This document shows, piece by piece, positions 44,895 to 55,844 of a DNA stretch of 64,000 nt. Position 1 is the first letter of the stretch. Each line of letters starts with the position of its first letter. Source of the stretch: Achatina immaculata (taxonomy: Eukaryota > Mollusca > Gastropoda > Stylommatophora > Achatinidae); contig CM019715.1 in NCBI GenBank assembly GCA_009760885.1, forward strand, positions 25,252,522 through 25,316,521, in the 5' to 3' direction. The notes under the pieces were generated by a model. The model saw only the letters and a program-made list of their open reading frames with translations, was not told where the DNA came from and ran no database searches. A program made the position numbers and the translations under genes.

Positions 44895-46925
44895 TTAACT
44901 CTTTCCGTGTGTATGGTCAATATATCGACATTTCCGGTATACCGAAGCTACCATATGGTCGATATAGTGACAATTTTATTTCTGGAAAGCAGTCCAATCC
45001 ACCTTTCACTTTGAAAATTAACTGCACATGTCAGAAATAACCTTCTTCCTTTCTACTCAGCGTGGGGGTGCCAAGCAGACATTTTCTGAAGCTTTGTGTT
45101 CATTTTTTGTGCAAATTTTCAAAGTATATCGAACTGTGGACACGCCCTTCGACATGGCAGATTTTACTGAATGTACCTCGTGTAGTTCTAGACCTGTTAG
45201 AGTACAGTAGCTTTTATAGAGATGTTAGCGACAATAACTGGTAGGAAAAGTGTCAGTACTGACGAGAAATCTGACCAGTGTGATTCTGACAATGATACTG
45301 ATTCTGACAATGGTTCTCAGTCTGACATTGCTAGTAGTGTAGTAGAAAGTGACAGTGACTGTCGTCCGTCGACAAGTACAGCTACGTCTGCTACTCCACC
45401 TGCCAAAAGGCAAAAGAGGAATGTTTATGCGGTTCAGACAGCAGATGCAGAACCAGAACCAGAACCACCATGGAGATTAGCAGAGGTAGATGAAGTAGTA
45501 GGTACTGCTACTGAAGAATATGATGGCAGTGGTGTGTTGCTCAATCTTGGCAATGATAGGACACCTTTGAGTTTTTTCCTGGGACTTTTCACGGAAGATG
45601 TTGTGGACAGTCTCATTAGCAGCATAAATGAATATGCTGCTATGAAACTTAGCCAACCTGAGAATGTAAAGAAGTGCAGTAGACTACAGCAGTGGGTACC
45701 TGTTGATCGTCCAGAAATTTATAAATTTCTGTCAACACTAGTAGCCATGAGCATTCAACCTAAACCCAAAATCGGTGACTATTGGAGCACCAAATCATAC
45801 TTTCACACTGCATTTTTTGGACAGACGTTGGCCAGGGATCGGTTTCAGCTGATATACAACACCATGTTGCATGCTGGTGAAGCTGATAGTGAAGGCAAGT
45901 CCAAAATTGAGCCATTTCTCAATCAGGTATTGGCATCATTTCAGGCAGCCTATTACCCCCACATTGAGTTGAGCATTGATGAGATGGTAATTGGCTACAA
46001 GAGACGCTGGAAGCACAAGCAGTACAATAAAAGCAAACCGTCTAAATATCATATCAAGACATTTGGCCTTTGTGACTCCAACACAGGCTATGTTTTCAAC
46101 CTGTTAGTATATTTCGGCGGTACCACCTCTTACAGCTCTGCCAGTGCTGACAACAAAGTAAATGCAGTGAAAGTTTTTGATACACTGATGCAGCCACTCA
46201 CAGCTTTACATCACTTCTATGCAGACAGGTTTTACACCAGTCTTCCACTGATTTCCTCAGGTGCTAAAAACTCTCACAGTACCTTTGAAAAAGCCCATCT
46301 ACTATGTGAGAGATGATGAGCACAAGCTTCTTTGTGTCTCCTGGAGGGAAAAGGAAAAAAAGAAACCTGTCCATGTGGTACAACACATGGAAAAGCAACC
46401 TCAATTCATGTTGTCAATGAACATCATCCACAAAAGGAGGAATATGAAAAGCCTGCCGTCATTCACACATACAACCAGCGTATGAATGGCTGTGACAGGA
46501 TTGACCAAATGGTCTCCTACTATGGCTTGCATGGAAGAAAGACTGTGAAGTGGTGGAAAAAGATCTTCACTTGGATTTTGGAAGTTGTGCAGGTGAATGC
46601 TCACATCTTATATTTGTATTGTGAGGAGCCTGCCAGGGAACAGAGGTCTCTGGTCTGTTTCAAGGAACACCTCATTGAAGCCCTGAGATCCCTGGCAGCC
46701 GCCAGCACCAATCCTGCTGTTATTGTGTCATGTCACATACCACCGGTATGGAAAGCAAAACCACCAGTAAACAACAGGTACACAGGTAGTCATCTGGTGA
46801 AAATGGGTACCTCACTCATTCGTTGTGCCTACTGTGGCAAAGGGGACAAGATAGCGAGGACACAGTTCTACTGCACAGGGTGCCAGGACAAACCTCATCT
46901 GTGTCCAGCAGAATGTTTTTTCCAC
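44895..46925 (+). mobile_element. piggyBac family-1 copy C, with left terminus
   Basis: The left end TTAACTCTTTCCGTGTG at 44895 matches the inverted right end of copy A. Two 19-bp direct repeats (44912-44930, 44954-44972; TATGGTCRATATAKYGACA) lie just inside. The transposase start is GTGGACACGCCC at 45136: the conserved ATG has become GTG. After a shift near 45207 the frame 45222-46316 holds an acidic N-terminus, FFLGLFTEDVVDSLISSINE, KFLSTLVAMSIQPKPKIGDYW, LSIDEMVIGYK (Asp 45978), KYHIKTFGLCDSN and HHFYADRFYTSLPL (Asp 46224). A deletion of about 70 bases near 46250 and another shift near 46383 follow; NGCDRIDQ (Asp 46494) and the Cys-rich domain CAYCGKGDKIARTQFYCTGC are cut at ECFFH (46920). 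All three Asp present, but four disruptions. Confidence 0.88.
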
Positions 46926-47195
46926 ATTTCTTGTAAATATACTCTGTACATACTGTTTTTTTTTTTACATATGAAATGTTTTTTATATTTTGTTTGTCTG
47001 CTCGCTGCCAGCTTAACACTGATAAAAAGTCCTGCACATAAATCTACAGCTCTGTTGGTAAGTAGATATCTCTTTTATTTGTTCTTTGTAATTTTTTTTT
47101 TGTTTTAGGTGGTCTAAAAATGTTTTCTCATTTTCTCAATAGATTTTTTTTCCTACAAAAATATGCATTCATTTACTTTTTTCTAATTTCAGCGC
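46926..47195. other. AT-rich region after copy C
   Basis: Poly-T runs and a GGTAAGTAGA motif at 47053. No right terminus of copy C recognised. Confidence 0.35.
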
Positions 47196-47415
47196 CACCC
47201 AGCCAACAGCAGCCTTTTATCAGTCAGTGCCAGGGCCATCTAGTCAGCAGCAGTAGCCCTTTATCAGTCAGTGCCAGGGCCATCCAGTCAGCAGCAGCAG
47301 CAGCCTTTTATCAGTCAGTGCCAGTGCCATCCAGTCAGCAGCAGCCCTTTATCAGTAATGTAACAGAGTCACCCAGTCAACAGCAGTATTTTTTAATCAG
47401 TCAGTGCCAAGGAAG
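47196..47415. repeat. Tandem repeat, about 36-40-bp unit
   Basis: About five units containing TTTATCAGTCAGTGCCAGGG and CATCCAGTCAGCAGCAG. Confidence 0.9.
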
Positions 47416-48007
47416 AAAGCTGCAGCTGCCAAATAATTCCTGACCAGGCCAGTCATCACATTACTCTTCACTACAACCAGGTCCTTTTCAGGACCACCCC
47501 AATCTTCAAGAAGATTTTTCTCACTGAATAAAACCAAACTTTGTTCTGCTTCTTTTATCTTTTCTTGCTACTTTCATTGTTCTGCTTCTGTTTTGTTTTT
47601 TTTTCAATTTGTGTAAAAAGTGATATTTCTTGGACGGAATTCATTTTATCTTCAAATTGTGTGTAACAAGTGGATATTTACAGCTCTTGGTAAGTAGACA
47701 ACCATTAGTTTAGTATTTTAGAGATTTTTTTTGGGGGGGGGGGGCTAAATATTTACGGTATTAATGGGAAACCTTAATGCCAAAGTTGGAACAAACAGTA
47801 TTTACAATGTAAGTATCATGGGGATGCATATTTAGTTTCCCCACTATAGATCCATCTATGGACCAGATGCCATCTCTGTATGGTGCTTAGCAACCATAAA
47901 CTGTCCAAAGCTTCCTTTTGTTAAAGAGATGGTGCTAATTTTTATTTACCGAATGTCATTAGAAAGTAGAACTTCCATTTTCTTGTTTGTATGGTAGACA
48001 CATTCAT

Positions 48008-48490
48008 TCATTCATTCCTTTGCATGTCCCTTGCGGAACTTTGCCTCCCAAACAGCACTCCTGTAGGCCTCTCGGTTGTGAGCAAGATGGCCTGCTGCTG
48101 CTGCATCCATTTCCAGATCATCAACGATGTCTTGCAGCCATCTTCGTTTCGGTCTTCCTCTTTTTCTTTTTCCCATTATGTATCCTTCCAATACGGTCTT
48201 CTCTAAATTATCATGACGTTTAATGTGTCCAAAATATTTAAGTTTTCTCTCTTTAATCCTCTTTACTAGCCAGCCTTCTTCAATATTAAGATCTTGTAGT
48301 ATAGATATATTTGTTCTTTTTTGTGTCCACGATATTTGGAGAACTCTTCTATAGCATTTACATTCAAAGGCATTTATGTGCTTCTCAGCTGTTTTGTTAA
48401 GTGTCCAGGTCTCACAGGCATATGTTGCGATAGGAAAGATGCATGCCCTTAAAAATCTTATTTTTGTGGTTCTGTCTGCTCCTCTCCACA
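48008..48490 (-). mobile_element. RTE-type LINE C-terminal fragment (minus strand, open)
   Basis: An uninterrupted minus-strand frame reads IRFLRACIFPIATYACETWT, LNKTAEKHINAFECKCYRRV, ISWTQKRTN, IKERKLKYFGHIKRHDNLEK and RKRGRPKRRWLQDIVDDLEM, ending GHAKE with stop near 48009. This is the best preserved RTE C-terminus in the window and is a close relative of the + strand copy at 53290-53715. It has no RT core. Confidence 0.85.
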
Positions 48491-48492
48491 GA

Positions 48493-48559
48493 GGGGGGGC
48501 TAAATATTTATGGTATATATGTGGTAGACACATATATACCATAAATATTTAGCCCCCCC
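48493..48559. repeat. Perfect inverted repeat, 31-bp arms, 5-nt loop
   Basis: Left arm 48493-48523 (GGGGGGGCTAAATATTTATG ...), loop 48524-48528 (GTAGA), right arm 48529-48559, exact reverse complement. It sits at the inner edge of the right fold-back arm. Confidence 0.96.
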
Positions 48560-48887
48560 CCAAAAAAAAATAATCTCTAAAACACTAAACTAATGGTTGT
48601 CTACTTAGCAAGAGCTGTAAATATCCACTTGTTACACACAATTTGAAGATAAAATGAATTCCTTCCAAGAAATATCACTTTTTACTCAAACTGGAAAAAA
48701 AAAAACAGAAGCAGAACAATGAAAGTAGCAAGAAAAGATAAAAATATATATATATATATGTACTTCAATGACGTTATCGCTTTTAATCAAAATTGGTGTA
48801 CGGTTTGTTTGTTTTTTTATACCGACTGCATTTATTTATACAAAAGTGGTATAAACAGTCTCAAGTACTGAAGCTATGTCTCAGGCA

Positions 48888-49445
48888 GATATCACAAGTG
48901 AAACAATACCCGTCCCCAGGCAGATATCATAAGCAAAACAAGATGTCTCCATGCATATATCATAAGTGAAACAAGATGTCCCCACACATATATCATACGT
49001 GAAACAATACCCGTCCCCAGGCAGATATCATAAGCGAAACAAGATGTCTCCACGCATATATCATAAGTGAAACAAGATGTCCCCACGCATATATCATAAG
49101 TGAAACAAGATGTCTCCACGCATATATCATAAGTGAAACAAGATGTCTCCACACATATATCATAAGTGAAACAAGATGTCTCCACACATATATCATAAGT
49201 GAAACAAGATGTCTCCACACATATATCATAATTGAAACAATACCCGTCCCCAGGCAGATATCATAAGCGAAACAAGATGTCTCCACACATATATCATAAT
49301 TGAAACAATACCCGTCCCCAGGCAGATATCATAAGTGAAACAAGATGTCTCCACACATATATCATAAGTGAAACAAGACGACATCTCCATGATATATCAT
49401 AAGTGAAACAAGACGACATCTCCAGGCAGATGTAAGTGAAACAAT
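48888..49445. repeat. Minisatellite, about 33-bp unit, two unit types
   Basis: About 16 units of two kinds: one with CAAGATGTCTCCACACATAT and one with CAATACCCGTCCCCAGGCAG, both ending ATCATAAGTGAAA. The second type recurs at roughly regular intervals. Met/Cys-rich minus-strand ORFs are translations of the array. Confidence 0.95.
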
Positions 49446-49609
49446 CTAGTGGTTTTCTTTTCAAACTGATGAGTCCACTGATATATGTAACAAATAAATG
49501 ATACATTACTCTAGTCTATATTAAATGCAGGTGGAAGGAGAAATGCTTATCAGGAAACTGAGCCCATGAAGGCTGTGGAGGAAAGCCAGCCACTGGAAGT
49601 CCCCAGCCC

Positions 49610-50340
49610 GACTGCAGACCTCCTAGAACCTAAACACAGGATGCAAATAGGCAGCTGGATTGTAAGTACACTTAACCAGACTGGAAAACCAGCACAAACC
49701 ATCAAGGAAATGCACAGATACAAACTAGACATACTAGGAATACAAGAAGCAAGATGGACAGGACAAGGCAGAAGGAAATTAACAACACAGCACACAGAAG
49801 ATACAATAATATGGTCAGGTAAAGAAGATCACCAAGAAGGAGGAGTAGCATTGATTATAACAAAAGAAGCATCAAGAGAACTGCTGAAATGGATAATTCA
49901 AGATTCACGAAGCTGTCTATTATAGTTTATTAAGCACCAACAGAAGCAGCTGAAGAGGAATTAAAAGAACATTTTTACAACAGCCATCAAGCCACAGTAG
50001 AAACAATACACAAGCATGATATGCTGCTCATCTTGGTGACTTCAATGCAAAAGTAGGTGAGGGAAATGAAGATAGAAGAAGAATCATGGGAAGAAAAGGA
50101 ATAGGAGAAATGAAAATGGAGAAAGACTGTGCAGTTTCTGTGAAGAAAACACGATGACAATCGGACAATTTTCCAACATAAAAACATTCATAAAGTGACT
50201 TGGAGGTCCCCAGATAAAACCACAGAAAACCAAATCGATCACATACTAATAAACAACAAGTGGAAACGGTCACTACAAGAAGTGACAGCAAGGAAATGAG
50301 CAGATGTAGGAAGTGATCACAACCTTCTGGTAGCAAAAAT
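49610..50340 (+). mobile_element. RTE-type LINE endonuclease domain, partial
   Basis: Frame 49566-49925 reads MQIGSWIVSTLNQTGKPAQT, KLDILGIQEARWTGQGRRKL (Glu block) and GVALIITKEA. Downstream in other frames come GDFNAKVG-like code (about 50037-50058) and DHNLLVAKIK (SDH block, about 50318). No RT follows; it ends at the LINE tail at 50360. Confidence 0.78.
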
Positions 50341-50359
50341 AAAACTAAAATTAAGGAAA

Positions 50360-50432
50360 AGTTTAGGTATTTGTGGAAAACCCTTAGAAAGCCCTATGTG
50401 CCCTGGGCACTTAAGGTTCAGAGAGAGAGAGA
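50360..50432 (+). mobile_element. Non-LTR C-terminal tail fragment, same as 19097-19162
   Basis: Shares TTTGTGGAAAACCCTT, AAAGCCC, ATGTGCCCTGGGCACTTAAG and GTTCAGAGAGA with 19097-19162, where it is the end of a coding region. The (GA)n at 50422-50431 looks like a 3' tail. Confidence 0.65.
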
Positions 50433-50515
50433 CATTTACTGCATATGTCCTTTTACCAAGAATTCTCCTCTCTTGGCATGGGCACCCCCAGCAGGTATTT
50501 TTTGTATCAGTGAAA

Positions 50516-51000
50516 ATGGGCACGCCCTCTGACAAGACAGCTGCTACTGGATGTACCCTAGCTAGATCTAGACCGGTTAGAATGACTGCAGAAGCTGCTA
50601 TGTGGTTATTTGAGACTTTATATGATGAGGATGTTTCTGGCGAATCACATTCTGACATGTTGAATGCAGATAGTGAATCTGAAAGCGACACCGACTGTTG
50701 TCCTTCGACAAGTGCTGTTGCTCCTGTCACTTCTGCTCCTCCACCTGCCAAACAGGCAGCGCAATGTTTCTGCAGCTCAAACAACAAATCCAAGACCATG
50801 GAGAGAAGCACAGACAGATGAAGTAGGTACTGCTACTAGCAATTTTGAAGAGTGGCATCCATCTGGATCATAGAAATGATAGGACACCTATGACTTTTTT
50901 CCTGGCACAGTTCACACCTGATATTTTGGACAGTCTCATGCGGTGAAACTTAGCCAAGGTGGAACTTTAAAAAAGAGCAGCAGACTACATCAGACTACAT
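50516..51000 (+). mobile_element. piggyBac family-1 copy D, N-terminal third
   Basis: ATGGGCACGCCCTCTGACAA opens a frame 50516-50821: SDKTAATGCTLARSRPVRMT, an acidic stretch, STSAVAPVTSAPPPAKQ. After a shift it reads REAQTDEVGTATS and RTPMTFFLAQFTPDILDSLM, then stops at a CAGACTACATCAGACTACAT duplication where the PLE begins. The catalytic region is absent. Confidence 0.8.
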
Positions 51001-51525
51001 CCTCCAGGGCTTCTCAAGCTTTAGTTCTATATATTTATACAACGTGGTGGGAAATCCAGAACCTCCAGCCACCAAAACTTCGACATTTCAACCTCACCAT
51101 GGGAGAATCCATAGCACCATCTAAACTCCGATGTGGAGATGACATGGTAATAAAACCAGCCGATAAAACATTGAATCTTGTAGTTTGGAAAAAAAGATTT
51201 ATATACTGCAGAAGTAATGTCCCAACTCAAAAATTCTAACTTCTATACCCCACACAAAAACGATGCTACCCTTTCAAATAATAATAAAGTGGAAGCTGCC
51301 ACCAAAGATTTAATTAAAGAAGGCAGTCTCTCACCTCAAGCTTGATCTCTTCACATCAAAGACAGTTGTTTAGACACACCCACCTTCCATCTTCTTCCTA
51401 AAATCCACAAACCAGGTAACCCGGGAAGTTCAATTGTATTAGCATGTTCATGCCCGACTGAACACATTTCTGACTTTTTGGACAGCATTTTCAAACCCCT
51501 ATCAAAGGAGAAATAAGATGCCTCC
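51001..51525 (+). mobile_element. Penelope-like element (PLE), 5' part split by RTE
   Basis: Frames give DMVIKPADKTLNLVVWKK, LYIAEV, KVEAATKDLIKEGSLSPQA, TPTFHLLPKIHKPGNPGS and SIVLACSCPTEHISDFLDSI FKPL. The DIVIKPADK and LPKIHKPG wording is typical of the N-terminal RT region of PLEs. Similarity stops at about 51515. The next PLE block (LKNTNHTL ... SLYTSIPHEDGL) resumes at about 53720. Confidence 0.85.
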
Positions 51526-53718
51526 TTACCTCCGTCAGTCTACGGGACATCCTTGGGCAAGGTGGAGTACCCGTATAGCCCCCTGATCAAGTTGACGTGA
51601 AGCCATGGGAGCAGGTGGTGGATGGAATGGGAGAGCAGCTGACAGATAATGTTGGTTATGGTCACCATTCTATGATGGTAGGCAGATCTCAATGTACGGA
51701 CAATGGCTACGATCACTGACTAGTATAGTCACTGCCCGGAAGGAAAGCAATGGTAAACTATCTTCTGAAAATACACCAAGAAACCCAAACAGCAACATGG
51801 AAAATCAAATAGGAAAAAGATCTGGTAGTGAGACCCCCAGGCCAGATAGATCTAATTTTAACACTAGGGAAGAATTTGAGACAGAGGTCAGTACTAGTAA
51901 TTGTGATGACGGACAAAATCCTGACAGCGTTACTAAGGAAAACCCCTGCATCAAACTAAAAATAAAAATAAGAGTAGGAACATGGAATGTACGAAATACA
52001 TGTGAGGGGAAGTATCAAATAATAAGTGATGAGATGAAAAGAACGGGGACACACATTCTGGGAATCTGTGAACATCGATGGAAAGGATCAGGACACTTCA
52101 AGAGCGAGAATGGTAATTATACTCTGTTGGAAAATTAGGAGGAGAGAATGGAGTGGCTTTTTACTTGGACAAATCAACATCAAAAGCATTATTAGGTTAC
52201 AATCCAGTAAGTGATAGAATCCTCACAATCAGACTTAAGGGCACTCCTAGAAATGTAACAATCATACAGATATATGCACCCACATCAGCAGCAGAAGAAT
52301 AGGAAGTAGAAGACTTTTATAACACACTGCAAACGACAACAGACCAGGTACAGAAAAACTGTATTAATAATGGGGGATTTTAATGCAAAGATTGGTACAG
52401 AAAGAACAGAAGATGAAGGACATGTTGTTGGGAAATTCAGCGTAGGACACAGAAATGAGGCAGGTGACAATCTAATGGCTTTTTTGCATGGAAAATCAGC
52501 TAATGATTGCTAACATGACTGCTGCCAAAAAAAGGGTAGCCTAAAATTATGCACAAACTTCAGAACTGTTGCCCTGATTAGTCATACCAGTAAAATTCTG
52601 TTAAAAATCATAATGGGTAGACTAATAGGATTAAGAGATCATATACTCAACATAAGATTAATAATTGAGAAATGCAGAGAGTTTAATGTGAATCTATATT
52701 TAGCCTTTATAGACTACTCAAAGGCATTTGATTGTGTACAACACCAGAAACTTTGGGAATTAATTTGATACAATTAATATCATTGCTATGTCTAGACCAA
52801 CAAGCAGCAGTAAGAATAACTGGTGAAACAACAACTTGATTTGACATAAAACAAGGGGTCCGTCAGGGGTGCATATTGTCGCTTACTTATTTAACTTGTA
52901 TACTGAAAATATAATGAGGAATGTTAGAGAAGATGTAGACAAAGAATATCACGATGCCATAACAATCGGAGGTTATGAAATACCAGAGATTAGATATGCT
53001 ATGCTAATGACACACTACTACTGTCCACAACACAAAAAGGAATGGAAAAACTAATTATGTCAGTCTGTAAGAATAGTGAAGAGCAAAACTTCTATCTTAA
53101 TGCAAAGAAAACTAAATTGGTGAACTGACAAAACAAACAAGGCAGCTGATATATGTATCAATGAGGAAAAACTGGAAGAAGAGGAGTTTTAAATATCCTG
53201 GATCACTACTAACCAATAATGGAGATACAATGAGGTAAATTAAAAGGAGGTCATCTATCACTCTTCAGAAAGTAAAACAACTAAAGAATCTGTGGAGAGG
53301 AACAGACAGAACTACAAAAATAAGATTTTTAAGGGCATGTCTCTTTCCCATCGCAACATATGCCTGTAAGACCTGGATACTTAACAAAACAGCTGAGAAA
53401 CACATAAACACCTTTGAATGTAAATGCTACAGAAGAGTTCTTCAAATATCATGGACAAAAAAAAAAAAACAAACAAATCCATACTACAAGAACTTAATAT
53501 TGAAGAAGGCTGGCTAGTAAAGAGGAACAGAGAAAACTTAAATATTTTAGACTCATTAAACGTCATGATAATCTAGAGAAAACAGTCCTGAATGGGTAAA
53601 TAATGGGAAAAAGAAGGAGAGGAAGACCAAGGCAAGGATGGCTGCAAGACATAGTTGATGATCTGCAAATGGATGCATCAGCAGCAGACCATCTTGCTCA
53701 CAACCGAGAGGCTTATTT
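51526..53718 (+). mobile_element. RTE-type LINE inserted in the PLE (endonuclease to C-terminus, decayed)
   Basis: A 5' non-coding lead and ORF 51692-52138 hold KESNGKLSSENTPRNPN and the endonuclease start IRVGTWNVRNTCEGKYQI, ILGICEHRWKGSGHFKSENG. MGDFNAKIGTE-like code lies at about 52370. RT blocks: LKLCTNFRTVALISHTSKIL (52550), AFIDYSKAFDCVQ (about 52715), a YANDT-type active site (about 52995; the second Asp of YADD reads Asn-Asp). C-terminal blocks TYACKTWILNKTAEKHINTF ECKCYRRV and GWLVKR, RRGRPRQGW run to 53715. Many stops. The same C-terminal family occurs on the minus strand at 48008. Confidence 0.82.
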
Positions 53719-55835
53719 ATATATATTTGAAAAATACCAACCACACCCTAACTACTCTTGAAGCGATCATGCTCTCTCTGCATTACTCCTATCACCTCTT
53801 TCTCTTTGATGTGTGTTCTCTTTACACCTCAATCCCCCATGAAGATGGACTCTTAGCACTCCGTTATTTTCTCACCAAAGACCCACACCCTACTGATGCC
53901 ATAATAAGACTCACACAACTAGTACTCAACCCAAATTCTTTTGAATTCAACAGTGAATACTTCACCTAAATCAGTGGTGTTGCCATAGGAACAAAAAATG
54001 AGCCCTAGTTATGCCTGTCTATTTATGGGCTTTTTTGGAAGTTCAGTTATGGGAAACCTACACTGGTAGACTTCCAGAATTTTATAAAAGATATATTGAT
54101 GATAGCACTGAAGTCACCAGTATGCCATAGGACGAGCTAAAAAAGTTTACTGAATTCACTAACTCACTCAGTAGTAGCATCACTTATGAAATTTCTGACA
54201 AGTCTGCGAATTTTTTAGACACTGACATTGGCAGAAACTGGCTTTTTGTTACCTCCATTTTCTACATGCCCATCGACAGCCATACCTATTTACTTTACAC
54301 CTCCTCCCATCCTGAAGCATGTAATAACTCCATCCCATACTCCTAACTCCTCCGTCTACACCACATATGCCAGGATGACTCCGACTTTATCGAATGGTCC
54401 AACAATTTATTGGAATTTTTCCATCATCACAACTACCCAGAAAATGTCCTCCATGCAGCCTTCAACCACATCAAACTAATGAAATGCCAGGAAGCATTTA
54501 GAACTAAACCTATTACCTCATCTGACAGAGTTAAGTTGGTACTGCCTTTCCACCCGTATAGTCAGATGGTTAAGAAAATTCTTTACCGTCATCTACCACT
54601 AATCCAACTCAACCCTAACATCCGTAACATCTTCCCTGATCCACCCTTATTAGCATACAAGCGTGTGCCAAATCTCAAGGACACCTTTGTCCACGGCAAC
54701 TTAAAACGGAACCTTAACTATGTTGGAACCAGAAAATGTAACCGTCCTTGCTGTGTTACCTAACCTGTGGTCTGGGAAACAACAATCACCTTCCAAAAAC
54801 TATCCTGACCCTCCATGAGGGATTCACATGTAAGTCCCGTAATGCTATATATGTCATAGTATGCAAAATATGCAGGATAACTTATACTAGGGAAACTGGC
54901 CTCAGACTAGGGGACTGCATACAGAAACATTTATATATCACATCACCCAGAATGCTTCAAAACCCACCCCTAATCATTTCAATGGCCCCAACCACAGAGG
55001 TATATCTGATTTTCTGGTAACAGCCAACAAACAATGTCACGCTGATGATACAAACCTCTTAGCACTTGAGAATGACTACATTCAGGATTATGGGACACTG
55101 GAACCACAGGGTTTGAACTCATTATTCAGGCTACACATAATCTTCCACAATCATTCTCATTCTCACTTGTTGCACTTTGTTTTAGACTCCTCATGCACCA
55201 TCACATTGCTACTCCTCTACCACAACCATAATCATTCATTTCACCTTCTCTTATATAGACTACCATCCCTTCCCTTATCCACTATCTAACATTACAATTC
55301 CCTATCTCTTCACAACTATGTAACACTACTTTTCACTCCCTTAATAGCACTGTCCATGGTTACTGACTCTCCAATCATCCCTGTACTTTGTAGAATTCTC
55401 TTTCTCTGCGCATCCCTTTTCTCTCAACACTTAATCATGCACTATTTTACACTTCTCAGAACGCATGTGCCATCACCATGGTAACAGTCACTTCTTGTTT
55501 ACGTTGATTGCGCAAACCAAGAATTATTTGAAAGCCGTCTAAAATATTCTGATAAGTTTTGTTCTAATTATATTTCTTGATTAATTTTTTAAAATTTCAT
55601 TAACATAGTTTTATGTGATACTATACTTTGTCTCGTCTCTCTGATTCTTCTACTAAGATATTTTCACTGCAACAAACGCTTTTGTACGTCTTAACTCTCT
55701 TTTGTTCTTCCAATACACCTATACTTTATCCCCTCTATACTTCTTTGTCCTGTATGTGTTTGTATGATTAAAGCTCACGCCGAAACGTCACGACCTTGTA
55801 TTCATTAAATAATAAAGCTGTTCCTACATTTTTCC
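53719..55835 (+). mobile_element. PLE, 3' part: RT core, GIY-YIG endonuclease and 3' UTR
   Basis: LKNTNHTLTTLEA, FDVCSLYTSIPHEDGLLALR (53805), VLNPNSFEFN, then FYKRYIDD (active site YIDD at 54092-54103), LLEFFHHHNYPENVLHAAFN, KLVLPFHPYSQMVKKILYRH, VGTRKCNRPCC, and the GIY-YIG endonuclease TCKSRNAIYVIVCKICRITY with YTRETG at 54883 where the consensus is YIGETG. 3' UTR with CTCACTTGTTGCAC and CACGCCGAAACGTCACGACC (about 55776-55795). PLEs prime at exposed chromosome ends or nicks and encode RT plus this endonuclease. The copy has frame breaks near 53970, 54240 and 54760. Confidence 0.85.
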
Positions 55836-55844
55836 TAGTTCATA

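Larger units (their letters stand above)
47554..48742. repeat. Fold-back structure: about 205-bp inverted arms around an RTE fragment
   Basis: The left arm (about 47554-47760) contains TTTATCTTTTCTTGCTACTT, AAGTGATATTTCTTGG, TTACAGCTCTTGGTAAGTAG, ACCATTAGTTTAGT and GGGCTAAATATTTACGGTA. The right arm (about 48536-48742) is its reverse complement with a few mismatches and poly-N length changes. The interior carries a minus-strand RTE piece. Could be a fold-back element, or an inverted duplication of one repeat. Confidence 0.88.

Noticed and set aside
48892..49506. Tandem arrays 48888-49445 and 39590-40128 as CRISPR arrays
   Set aside because: Units are contiguous and have no unique spacers; the host is eukaryotic.
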